Assembly (NCBI GenBank): GCA_964547415.1
Contig: CAZJNX010000139.1
Location: forward strand, 1 to 13,160
Direction of reading: 5' to 3'
DNA: 13,160 nt
From: CAZJNX01 sp964547415
GTDB taxonomy: Bacteria > Pseudomonadota > Alphaproteobacteria > Rhizobiales > Amorphaceae
Under the pieces are notes generated by a model. The model was not told the origin of the DNA. It searched no databases and saw only the letters and a program-made list of their open reading frames with translations. Positions within the stretch are counted from its first letter, which is position 1; every line of letters begins with the position of its first letter. A program made the position numbers and the translations under genes. Below are positions 4,407-10,646 of this stretch, one piece after another.

Positions 4407-6485
4407 TCACGTTTTCCGGTCGTCGCGGCGGCGCAGGCGGCGCAGGCGGCGGCGGCGGCGCGCCTCGCTCGGGGGCGGCGCGCCCTCGGCCCCCGCGTCC
4501 GCCCCGTCCGACCCGCTCGCCATGGAGCCGGCGAGCCGGTCGATCCGCGCGAGGATGTCCTCGTCCTCGTTCTCGCCGGCGTCCTCGTCCTTGTCCGCTT
4601 CGGCCGGCCCGCCGGCGTCGGCCTCCGGCGAGGGGTATGGCGCAAACGGCTCTCCCTCGCCGCGGGGTCCCTCGCCGGAGACGCCGGACGCTCCGGGCGC
4701 GGGCGCCGCGGCGGTTCGGACTGGATCGTCCGCCGCTTCGGCGGCTGCCCCGGGCCCGGGATCGCCGTGGGCCCCGTCGGCCGTCACGCGCCCTTCGCGA
4801 GCGGCCGGGTCGGCGCTCTGCGCGGCGGGCGCGTGCGAACCCGCCGCCGCGGGGGGCGGCGCGGAGGCGGCGCCATCCCCCGCGGTGGTGGCGGGCGCCG
4901 CCCCGGTCGTCGGCCGATCCGGCTCCGGCGCCCCGGGCGCGTCGCGGTCTGCCCCGCGCGCTGGCCGACCCGCGCCGCCGTCGTCCGCCGCCGCCGTGGA
5001 GGCGGCCGCGGGCTCCGGGGCGATCGAAGGCGCCCTTTCGCCGTCGCCGCCGGCCGCGCTTCTCCGCACCGGCGGGGAACCTCCTGTCGCCTCGCCGTCC
5101 GCGTCGTGCGTCCGCTGCTCCGCGCCGCCGCCGTCCTCCGTCGCCGTGGACGCGGCGGCCGCCCCGGGGCTGGACCAGGGCGCTCTCACGCCCGCCGCGC
5201 CGTCCCGCTCCGGCGCGGCGCCCGTCGCGCGATCCGCGCGCCCGGGGGCGGCCGGTGCTCCCGGTGCCGAGGACGCGACGGCCGGCAGTGCGTCCGGGGA
5301 ACGCCCCACATCGCCGGTCGCGGGAGTCGCGCGGCTCTCTTCCGGCGCCGCCGGTTCGCCGGGATGATCGGGGCGCGCCTCCACGGCGGTGTCCGCGTCG
5401 GCCGGGAGCGTCCGGTCCGCCGGCGGCGTGGCGGCTTCCGCGAGGGCCGCGGCGACGGTCGGCGGGGGGAAGGGGAGCGCGAGGCCCGCCGGCAGCGGGG
5501 TGAACGGGGTGGCGCGCTCGCCCCGCCGGCGCGGAGGGGTGCGCGGCAGCCGCGGCTGGGCGGGCGGGGCGAAGGCGTCGAAGGCGGCGAGGAAAAGGTC
5601 GAGGGCGGCGGGGGGGCCCGACAGGACCCGGTGCGGCGCCCGCGGCAGGGCGACGGCGGGCGCCCCGGTGAGCTGGCGGGCGAGGCGGTCGGCGGCGGCG
5701 GGCGAGGAGACCCGGTCCGCCCCGGCCGCGAGCACCAGGACGGGGATCTCGCCAGTGGTCGCCCGGCCGGCGAGGACCCGCGCCGACGCCGTCCGGAGGG
5801 CGCGGAGGAAGCCGTGGGTCGGCCGGCCGACGGCGAGGTCCGGCCGCGCCGCCCGGACCGCATCGCGGCGGGCCGCCGCCTCGCCCGCGGGCGGGTCGGC
5901 GGCGAACGGGTCGAGGGCCTCCGGGGCCTCCCGCCGGCTGCGGCCGAGGATCCGGGCGAGGGCGGCCGACAGGTGCGCCACGAAACCGGCCGCCCGGCGC
6001 GGCTCGGCGAGGGGCGCGAGGAGGACCATCCGCTCCACGTCCCGTTGCAGGCGCGGGGCGGCGAGAACGGCCGCGATCGCCCCCGCCGACTGGGCCACCA
6101 CCACGAGCGGGCGCGGCAGGTCCCGCTCGCCCGCGAGGCGCACGGCCGCCGCGAGGTCCCGGGCGTAGTCCTCGAAGGAGGCGACGTGGCAGCCCGCGCC
6201 CGCCTCCCGGTCCGAGCCGCCCGTGCCGCGCCAGTCGAAGGCGACGACGGCGAGCCCCCGCTCCCGGAAGCGTGCGACGGCCGCGAGGTGGTCCTCGATC
6301 GTCTCGTCCGGCCCGCCCGCGAGCACCACGGTGCCGCGCCCCGTTCCGCCCGGGGCGGCGAAGACGGCCGCGCGCAGCCGCGTGCGCTCGCCGAGGAGGC
6401 CGACCACCGCAGACTCGCCCTCCGGCGGGGCCGCGGCGGACCCGTCCGCGGCGGGCGGGGCGGGGGCGAGGGTGGCCTCGGTCAC
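4407..6485 (-). CDS. PldB-like alpha/beta hydrolase with a ~370-residue disordered tail
   Basis: The 692-residue protein has two parts. Residues 25-305 are an alpha/beta hydrolase of the lysophospholipase PldB/serine aminopeptidase S33 type. It shows GGPDETIEDH, the FDWRGTGGSD turn (83-92) and HVASFEDYARDL. The nucleophile elbow reads AQSAG, with Ser133 in place of the usual GHSMG. The acid is Asp257 in AGADRVSSP and the base His285 in RAPHRV. Residues about 315-692 are an Ala/Pro/Gly/Asp-rich low-complexity tail with no folded domain. It contains a degenerate repeat of about 50 residues and ends in an acidic stretch (EADKDEDAGENEDED), a short helix (ILARIDRLAGSMAS) and a very basic terminus rich in Arg. 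The start is GTG 6485, because GGGAGG lies 6 bases upstream; an in-frame ATG at 6536 lacks a site. No signal peptide or membrane segment is seen. Function as a lipase or esterase is inferred; the role of the tail is unknown. Confidence 0.85.
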   Translation of the reverse strand: MTEATLAPAPPAADGSAAAPPEGESAVVGLLGERTRLRAAVFAAPGGTGRGTVVLAGGPDETIEDHLAAVARFRERGLAVVAFDWRGTGGSDREAGAGCHVASFEDYARDLAAAVRLAGERDLPRPLVVVAQSAGAIAAVLAAPRLQRDVERMVLLAPLAEPRRAAGFVAHLSAALARILGRSRREAPEALDPFAADPPAGEAAARRDAVRAARPDLAVGRPTHGFLRALRTASARVLAGRATTGEIPVLVLAAGADRVSSPAAADRLARQLTGAPAVALPRAPHRVLSGPPAALDLFLAAFDAFAPPAQPRLPRTPPRRRGERATPFTPLPAGLALPFPPPTVAAALAEAATPPADRTLPADADTAVEARPDHPGEPAAPEESRATPATGDVGRSPDALPAVASSAPGAPAAPGRADRATGAAPERDGAAGVRAPWSSPGAAAASTATEDGGGAEQRTHDADGEATGGSPPVRRSAAGGDGERAPSIAPEPAAASTAAADDGGAGRPARGADRDAPGAPEPDRPTTGAAPATTAGDGAASAPPPAAAGSHAPAAQSADPAAREGRVTADGAHGDPGPGAAAEAADDPVRTAAAPAPGASGVSGEGPRGEGEPFAPYPSPEADAGGPAEADKDEDAGENEDEDILARIDRLAGSMASGSDGADAGAEGAPPPSEARRRRRLRRLRRRDDRKT
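4971..5160 (-). repeat. 150-bp-period tandem duplication inside the hydrolase tail
   Basis: Bases 5121-5160 and 4971-5010 align without gaps at an offset of exactly 150 and agree at 34 of 40 positions; weaker similarity continues into the following 30 bases. The offset is a multiple of three and keeps the frame, giving similar peptides (around AAASTATEDGGGA and AAASTAAADDGGA), at about residues 442-455 and 492-505. The tail seems to have grown by in-frame duplication. Confidence 0.6.
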
Positions 6486-6509
6486 GGCCGGCCTCCCGGG
6501 AGCCGAGGG

Positions 6510-6538
6510 GTTGCGCGCCCGCGCGGGCGCACCCACAT
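6510..6538 (+). promoter_or_regulatory. Possible heat-shock (RpoH-type) promoter for hsp20
   Basis: GTTG at 6510-6513 and CCCACAT at 6532-6538, separated by 18 bases, resemble a weak RpoH promoter (CTTG ... CCCCAT-like). The expected transcript start near 6545 would fall just before the first leader hairpin at 6547. The -35 match is imperfect and the spacer is extremely GC-rich, so this is a candidate only. Confidence 0.3.
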
Positions 6539-6546
6539 CCTCGCCC

Positions 6547-6652
6547 GCGGACGCCAGACGGGTCCGCAGGCCCCGGCGGGCCCGGCCGAGCGAGGCGGGT
6601 CACGGCGTTCGGGGCCATCCGTCAACGGACTGTTGCTCACTGGAGGACATCC
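6547..6652 (+). promoter_or_regulatory. ROSE-like RNA thermometer in the hsp20 leader
   Basis: Four hairpins follow one another. The first is GCGGAC 6547-6552 with GTCCGC 6562-6567, and the second is GGCCC 6569-6573 with GGGCC 6578-6582. The third is CCGAGCG 6586-6592 with CGTTCGG 6606-6612, including one G-T pair. The last covers 6627-6652: GGA, a bulged C, and TGTTGCTC pair with GAGGACA and TCC around the loop ACTG. In this last hairpin the segment TTGCT faces the Shine-Dalgarno AGGA, with a lone G bulged out. That is the signature U(U/C)GCU of ROSE elements, which control small heat-shock genes in alpha- and gammaproteobacteria. At low temperature the ribosome site GGAGG (6642-6646) would be mostly paired; warming would release it. 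Confidence 0.75.
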
Positions 6653-6655
6653 AAA

Positions 6656-7114
6656 ATGCGTCATTTCGACCTCAGCCCCCTCTACCGTTCCACCGTCGGC
6701 TTCGACCGGCTCCTGTCCATGCTGGACAGCATGGGCGCCCACGAGAACGGCTCGACCTATCCCCCCTACAACATCGAGCGCACGGGCGAGAACGCCTACC
6801 GGGTCACGCTGGCCGTCGCCGGCTTCGGCGAGGGCGACCTCCACGTGGAGGTGAACGACGCCACGCTCGTCGTGAAGGGCGAGAAGGTCGCCGAGACCGA
6901 GGAGAAGCGGGAGATGCTGTATCGCGGCATCGCCTCGCGCGGGTTCGAGCGGCGCTTCCAGCTCGCCGATCACGTGCGCGTCGTGGGCGCCACGCTGGAG
7001 CACGGCCTCCTGCACGTCGACCTGGAGCGCGAGATTCCCGAGGCCCTGAAGCCCCGCGTGATCGAGATCGCCACGGGCGACAAGGCGAAGGAGATCGAGG
7101 GGACGGTGGCGTAA
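6656..7114 (+). CDS. Small heat-shock protein Hsp20 (IbpA-type)
   Basis: This 152-residue alpha-crystallin-type holdase binds unfolding proteins in the cytoplasm and hands them to DnaK/ClpB. The N-terminus MRHFDLSPLYRSTVGFDRLL is the typical IbpA start of class A proteobacterial Hsp20s. The alpha-crystallin domain runs from about residue 37 to 128: YPPYNIERTGENAYRVTLAVAGF, then the strand LVVKGEK, then RGIASRGFERRFQLADHVRV, ending with GLLHVDLEREIPE. The short C-terminal extension contains PRVIEI, an IXI-type motif used in oligomer assembly. ATG 6656 has GGAGG at 6642-6646, which is sequestered by the ROSE-like hairpin. The gene is divergent from the PldB-like hydrolase (170 bp between starts) and stands alone, closed by a strong terminator at 7139-7172. 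The assignment is secure; whether the strain has further Hsp20 paralogues cannot be seen. Confidence 0.95.
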   Translation: MRHFDLSPLYRSTVGFDRLLSMLDSMGAHENGSTYPPYNIERTGENAYRVTLAVAGFGEGDLHVEVNDATLVVKGEKVAETEEKREMLYRGIASRGFERRFQLADHVRVVGATLEHGLLHVDLEREIPEALKPRVIEIATGDKAKEIEGTVA

Positions 7115-7138
7115 GCCCCATCCCTCCGGGAGACGAGG

Positions 7139-7172
7139 GGGCGTCCCGCACGGCGGGGCGCCCTTTTGTTTT
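7139..7172 (+). terminator. Strong intrinsic terminator after hsp20
   Basis: GGGCG-TCCCGC (7139-7149) pairs with GCGGGG-CGCCC (7153-7163) over a 3-base loop ACG. This gives 11 pairs with one T-G wobble, followed at once by TTTTGTTTT (7164-7172). It is the only textbook T-tailed hairpin in the window and ends the hsp20 transcript 24 bp after the TAA. Confidence 0.92.
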
Positions 7173-7194
7173 CGTCCCGCCGCCCCTTCCCGAA

Positions 7195-7226
7195 CCCGCG
7201 CCGGCGGCGCCGCCCCGCCCCGCGGG
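7195..7226 (-). repeat. GC-rich inverted repeat after the ltaE stop
   Basis: CCCGCG (7195-7200) and CGCGGG (7221-7226) flank an inner palindrome GGCGGCGCCGCC (7203-7214) immediately downstream of the ltaE stop. It could form a stable 3' hairpin on the minus-strand transcript, but no T-run follows, so it may protect or pause rather than terminate on its own. Confidence 0.35.
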
Positions 7227-8297
7227 TCAGGCGGCGGCGAGGGCGGCGGCGAAGGCGTCCACCTCCGCCTCGGTGGTGGCGTGGTCGCACACGAGGCGGA
7301 AGATCCCCTCGCCCGGCCCCGCCCGGTCGGCCGGGTCGATGCCCGGGGTGTCCCAGGGGTGGAAGCGGGCGCCCGCGGCGAGGACCCGGTCCGCGACCGC
7401 CCGTTCCATCCTCAGGAAGATCTCGTTGGACTGGCTCGGCCAGGCGAGGGCGGCGCGGCCCGTGGCGCCCGCGGCCTCGGCGAGGCGCGCGGCCATGGCG
7501 TTGGCGTGGGCCGCGTGGCGGCGCCAGGCGTCGTCCTCGAGGAGGCCGACGAACTGGGCGGCGAGGAAACGCATCTTCGAGAACTCCTGCCCGGCCTGCT
7601 TGCGCAGGAAGAGGAGCTCGTCGGCAAGGCCCCGGTCGAAGGCGACGACCGCCTCAGCGCACCAGGCGCCGAGCTTGGTGAAGCCGAGGGACAAAAGGTC
7701 CACCCCCGCCCGCCACGTCACGTCCGCGGGCGAGACGCCGAGGTGGACGACGGCGTTGGCGAAGCGCGCCCCGTCCATGTGAACGAGGCAGCCGCGGGCG
7801 CTTGCGAGCTCCGACAGGCGGCGGACCGCGTCCGGGGTGTAGGCGGTGCCCGATTCCGTCGCCTGGGTGAGGGAGAGCGCGACGGGCCGGCCCCGGTGGA
7901 GCCGGTTGCCGTCCGTGAAGGCGTCGAGGTGGGCGGCGAGCGCCTCGGGCGGGATCAGCCCGCGGGGGCCGGCGATGGGCTCGAGGCGCAGGCCGTGGGC
8001 GAAGAAGCCCGGCGCCCCCGCCTCGTCGGCGGCGACGTGGGCGTCCGCGTGGCACAGGACGACACCGGCCGGCCGGTTCGCCGCGGCCAGCGACAGGGCG
8101 TTCGCCGCCGTTCCGGTGGCGGTGAAGAGGACCGCGGGCGGATCGTCCTCCCGGTCGAGGAAGCGGGCGAGGAGGCGGGCCGCCTCGGCCGTCGCGTCGT
8201 CGCCGCCGTAGGCCGGGGCGCGTCCGCCGCCGAAGCGTGTGAGGGCGGCGGCCACCTCCGGCACGGGGGGCGCCCAGTTGTCGCTCGCGAATTCCAT
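7227..8297 (-). CDS. ltaE: Low-specificity L-threonine aldolase
   Basis: This 356-residue fold-type I PLP enzyme splits L-threonine/L-allo-threonine into glycine and acetaldehyde in the cytoplasm. Seen in order: FASDNWAP at 3-10, YGGDDAT at 30-36 (aldolases carry YG.D at this point), TGTAAN at 61-66, the ring-stacking region CHADAHVAADEAGAP at 82-96, HMDGAR at 173-178 with the PLP-binding Asp175 and Arg178, and LGFTKLGA with the Schiff-base Lys208. The length is typical. ATG 8297 is preceded by the doubled octamer GGACCGGG (minus strand), which supplies GGA-type Shine-Dalgarno sequence. The gene follows the DoxX gene by 61 bp on the same strand and may be read through from the bufferin operon, although its product has no obvious link to metal handling. 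It converges on hsp20. The assignment as a threonine aldolase-family enzyme is strong; exact stereospecificity is not readable. Confidence 0.93.
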   Translation of the reverse strand: MEFASDNWAPPVPEVAAALTRFGGGRAPAYGGDDATAEAARLLARFLDREDDPPAVLFTATGTAANALSLAAANRPAGVVLCHADAHVAADEAGAPGFFAHGLRLEPIAGPRGLIPPEALAAHLDAFTDGNRLHRGRPVALSLTQATESGTAYTPDAVRRLSELASARGCLVHMDGARFANAVVHLGVSPADVTWRAGVDLLSLGFTKLGAWCAEAVVAFDRGLADELLFLRKQAGQEFSKMRFLAAQFVGLLEDDAWRRHAAHANAMAARLAEAAGATGRAALAWPSQSNEIFLRMERAVADRVLAAGARFHPWDTPGIDPADRAGPGEGIFRLVCDHATTEAEVDAFAAALAAA

Positions 8298-8313
8298 CCC
8301 GGTCCCCCGGTCC
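8298..8313 (-). repeat. Doubled octamer at the ltaE ribosome binding site
   Basis: The octamer CCCGGTCC occurs twice head-to-tail (8298-8305, 8306-8313), directly before the ltaE start. On the transcribed strand it reads as two GGACCGGG copies, so the weak GGA ribosome site is duplicated. Confidence 0.7.
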
Positions 8314-8346
8314 GTCGTCCCGCCCGCCTACCGGCGCGGGCCGCGG

Positions 8347-8358
8347 CCGGCAAGCCGG
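8347..8358 (-). repeat. Small hairpin directly after the DoxX gene
   Basis: CCGGC-AA-GCCGG is a 5-bp inverted repeat that abuts the DoxX stop codon (8359-8361). There is no T-run. It may mark the end of the bufferin operon or only slow read-through into ltaE. Confidence 0.3.
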
Positions 8359-8913
8359 TCAGGCCCGGTATCGTCGGCCGAGGAGCCGGTCGAGGGAGAC
8401 CGGCCCCGGCCCCTTCGTGACCACCACGAGGAGCAGGAAGACCCAAAGCGCGCGCTGGTCGGCGATGGGGGCGGTGGCGACCCGGTCGAACCAGGCGCCG
8501 ATGGTCTGGGCGTCGACCCCGTGGCCGGTGACGTCCACGTAGGTCATCACGGCGATGAAGACGATCATGCCGAGGCTTGCGAGGCGTGTGAACAGTCCTG
8601 CCACGACGAGCGCCGGCAAGATGAATTCCGCGTAGGTGCCGGCGTAGGCGATCAGGTGCTCGAGGAAGGAGAGCTGGCCCGGATCGTAGCCGACCGCCTC
8701 CATGCGCTTGGGGAAGATCTGGACGTAGGCGCCGGCGGACAGGGTGAAGACGCCGAGGAGCCCGTCGCCGATCTTGGTCGTCGCGGACTGCCAGAAGTAG
8801 ACGAGAAGGACCGCGGCGAACAGGAAGCGGGCGAGGGTGGGCAGGAACCAGTCGCCGCAAAGGCGCTGGAGGCCGCCGAACGCGGCGCCGTGGAAGCGGG
8901 CGAGGGTACGCAT
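8359..8913 (-). CDS. bufD1: DoxX-family membrane protein of the bufferin operon
   Basis: This 184-residue integral inner-membrane protein has four hydrophobic stretches: about 26-45 (LPTLARFLFAAVLLVYFW), 85-108 (LEHLIAYAGTYAEFILPALVVAGL), 110-127 (RLASLGMIVFIAVMTYVD) and 152-166 (ALWVFLLLVVVTKGP). They are arranged as in DoxX/DoxD-like quinol-oxidoreductase-type proteins. The motifs YAEFILPALVVAGLFTRLA and KGPGPVSLDRLL are characteristic of the family members found with DUF692/DUF2063 genes. Residues 60-80 (SAGAYVQIFPKRMEAVGYDP) form a probable periplasmic loop. ATG 8913 lies 5 bp after the end of the DUF2063 gene; only a weak GGAA is seen as a ribosome site, so translation probably depends on coupling. 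It is the fourth gene of the bufferin operon; its exact role in export, redox handling or metal traffic is not settled. The family is secure; the operon symbol follows the Caulobacter naming and is less certain. Confidence 0.85.
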   Translation of the reverse strand: MRTLARFHGAAFGGLQRLCGDWFLPTLARFLFAAVLLVYFWQSATTKIGDGLLGVFTLSAGAYVQIFPKRMEAVGYDPGQLSFLEHLIAYAGTYAEFILPALVVAGLFTRLASLGMIVFIAVMTYVDVTGHGVDAQTIGAWFDRVATAPIADQRALWVFLLLVVVTKGPGPVSLDRLLGRRYRA

Positions 8914-8918
8914 GGGAG

Positions 8919-9698
8919 CTATTCCGGGTGTGTCGGGTCGCGCTCGGAGGCGGGGGGATCGGGAAGGAGGGGGCCGGCGCGGAAGGCGCCGGCGGCGAGG
9001 AGGGTGGCGAGGGCGCCGGCGAGGTCGAGGTCCGCCCCGCCGGCCGCGGCCGCCTCGCCGAGGGGCGCGCCGGACAGGAGGCTCCGGGCGAAGGCGCCAG
9101 CGGCGGGTGAGAGGGCGGTGGCTGACACCGCACCCGCAGGCCGCGTCACGAGCGCCCATTGCGGATCGCCCGCCACCGGCGCCCCCGCGCCGTGGATCGC
9201 GAGGAGCGCGAAGCGGGAGGGGACGAGCCGCGCCGCCGGATGGGCGGGAAGGGCAAGGCCCGCCAGCGCATCCGGGGGCACGGCGGCGAGGGCGGCCGGG
9301 CCGAGGGCTACCGCGTCGGCCGCGTCCCGGGCGTCGAGCCGCGCCCGCTCGAGGCGGGCGACGTCCGGGACGTACGGGTAGGGGCCGAGGGCGGGCAGCG
9401 CCTCGAGGAAGGCGGGAAAGCCCGTCCCGTAGCGGAACAGGAGCGGGGAGCGGGGCAAGTCCTTCCGGGCGAAGTCGCGGGCCGCCGCGTCGAAGAAGGT
9501 CTCGCCGAGGAGGCGCCGCGTCACCGGGAAGGCCTCGCCGAGGGCGGCGACGAGGCCGGCGACCACGTTGTTGCGGTAGACGTCGAAGCGGCGGCCCGCC
9601 GGCCCGCCGCCGGGCGCCACGAGGCAATCCGGCGCCGGCTTTCCGGGCGCGGCGAGGGCGGCCGAGAAGGCCGCCTCGCGGGGGTGGGACGGGCTCAC
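8919..9698 (-). CDS. bufC1: DUF2063-family partner of the MNIO enzyme (BufC/HvfC type)
   Basis: This 259-residue protein has an N-terminal DUF2063 domain at about residues 5-95 (often labelled putative DNA-binding). It shows RRFDVYRNNVVAGLVAALGE and AFPVTRRLLGETFFDAAARDF, the family core, then FRYGTGFPAFLEALP and YVPDVARLERARLDA. A less conserved C-terminal half follows (about 120-250). In bufferin and related RiPP operons this partner binds the precursor and the DUF692 enzyme and is needed for modification; the DNA-binding label is an old guess. The start is GTG 9698, with GGAGG 5 bases upstream. The longer open frame extends into the upstream gene in another frame and was rejected. It follows the DUF692 gene by only 9 bp. 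The C-terminal half is Ala-rich and diverges most, as expected for this family. Very likely cytoplasmic. Confidence 0.9.
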   Translation of the reverse strand: MSPSHPREAAFSAALAAPGKPAPDCLVAPGGGPAGRRFDVYRNNVVAGLVAALGEAFPVTRRLLGETFFDAAARDFARKDLPRSPLLFRYGTGFPAFLEALPALGPYPYVPDVARLERARLDARDAADAVALGPAALAAVPPDALAGLALPAHPAARLVPSRFALLAIHGAGAPVAGDPQWALVTRPAGAVSATALSPAAGAFARSLLSGAPLGEAAAAGGADLDLAGALATLLAAGAFRAGPLLPDPPASERDPTHPE

Positions 9699-9708
9699 GG
9701 GCGCCTCC

Positions 9709-10572
9709 TCAGGCCGGCTCGGGGGCGAGCGCCGCCGCCATCGCGTCCGCCGCGCGTGCCGCTTCCGCGGCGAGGCGGGCGAAGGGCGGCACGTCCGCGT
9801 CCCACTCCACGAGCGTCGGGACGGGCCGGCCCGCGCGGGCGACGGCCCTGGCATAGAGCGCCCAGACCGGGTCCGCCACGGGTCGGTCGTGGGTGTCGAT
9901 GAGGAGGGTCTCGCCCGGCGCCGCCCCGTCCTCGGCGTGGCCCGCGAGGTGGATCTCGCCCACCGCCTCCATGGGAAAGGCGTCGAGGTAGGCTTCCGGG
10001 CGGGTTCCGAGGTTCCGCGCGGACACGAACACGTTGTTGACGTCGAGGAGGAGGCCGCAGCCCGTCCGCTCCACCACCTGCGCGAGGAAGTCCGTCTCGT
10101 CCATGGTGCTCTCGGAAAAGGCGAGGTAGCTCGACGGGTTCTCCAGGAGCAGGCGCATGCCCACCGCCGCCTGCGCCTCGGCGACGTGGCGGGCGACGGT
10201 CTCGAGCGTCTCCGCCGTATAGGGAAGGGGCAGGAGGTCCGGGTGGTAGGCGCCCTCGTGGGTGGACCAGGCGAGATGCTCGGAGAAGAGGGCGGGGCGG
10301 AAGCGGTCGGCGAGGCTGCGCAGCCGCGCCAGGTGCGCCCGGTCGAGGGGGCCCGCCCCGCCGATCGACAGGCCGACGCCGTGGAGCGACAGGGGAAGGC
10401 GCGCGCGCACCTCCGCGAGGGCGGCAAGGCGCGGGCCGCCGTCCACCATGTAGTTCTCGGCGTGGATCTCCACGAAGGCGACCGGCGGCGGGTCGGCGGC
10501 CAGGAGGTCGGCCAGGTGCTCGAGCTTCAGGCTCACCCCGGCGGCGGGCGGGACGGGCGTGTGGGGCGTCAT
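9709..10572 (-). CDS. bufB1: MNIO (DUF692) bufferin-modifying enzyme
   Basis: This 287-residue multinuclear non-heme iron-dependent oxidase has a TIM-barrel fold. Metal-site motifs appear in order: EIHAEN (Glu35, His37, Asn40), LHGVGLSIGG (His64), SEHLAW (Glu98, His99), ENPSSY (Glu144, Asn145), DVNN (Asp177, Asn179), EIHLAGH (Glu206, His208, His212), DTHDRPV (Asp226, His228) and VEWD (Glu256). All expected ligand positions are filled, so the enzyme should be active. Family members oxidise cysteines of a ribosomal peptide; for bufferins the product is thiooxazole-type heterocycles that bind copper. ATG 10572 has GGAG 7 bases upstream. It lies 74 bp downstream of the precursor gene, with a strong hairpin in the gap, and is tightly followed by its DUF2063 partner. 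The length is typical (about 280). The substrate assignment rests on the adjacent DUF2282 gene. Confidence 0.94.
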   Translation of the reverse strand: MTPHTPVPPAAGVSLKLEHLADLLAADPPPVAFVEIHAENYMVDGGPRLAALAEVRARLPLSLHGVGLSIGGAGPLDRAHLARLRSLADRFRPALFSEHLAWSTHEGAYHPDLLPLPYTAETLETVARHVAEAQAAVGMRLLLENPSSYLAFSESTMDETDFLAQVVERTGCGLLLDVNNVFVSARNLGTRPEAYLDAFPMEAVGEIHLAGHAEDGAAPGETLLIDTHDRPVADPVWALYARAVARAGRPVPTLVEWDADVPPFARLAAEAARAADAMAAALAPEPA

Positions 10573-10605
10573 CGGCGTCTCCGTCGAACCGGCGGCAGGA
10601 GGCGT

Positions 10606-10638
10606 CGGCGGGGCGACGGGCGGGCCGCCGCCCCGCCG
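10606..10638 (-). promoter_or_regulatory. Hairpin between the bufferin precursor and enzyme genes
   Basis: CGGCGGGGCG (10606-10615) and CGCCCCGCCG (10629-10638) form a perfect 10-bp all-GC stem around a 13-base loop, in the 74-bp gap after the precursor stop and before the bufB ribosome site. No T-run follows in the direction of transcription. A partial-terminator or 3'-end-protecting hairpin here would give more precursor mRNA than enzyme mRNA. Confidence 0.55.
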
Positions 10639-10646
10639 GGCCGGGT

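Noticed and set aside
3677..5503. Long open frame (608 codons) on the plus strand
   Set aside because: It is antisense to the TerB-J gene and the hydrolase tail, is dominated by Arg/Pro/Gly, matches no family, and has no ribosome site. It is an artefact of GC-rich codon usage.
4135..6618. Open frame of 827 codons on the minus strand
   Set aside because: It overlaps the hydrolase on the same strand in another frame and is Arg/Gly/Pro-rich with no motifs; the hydrolase frame contains the catalytic residues.
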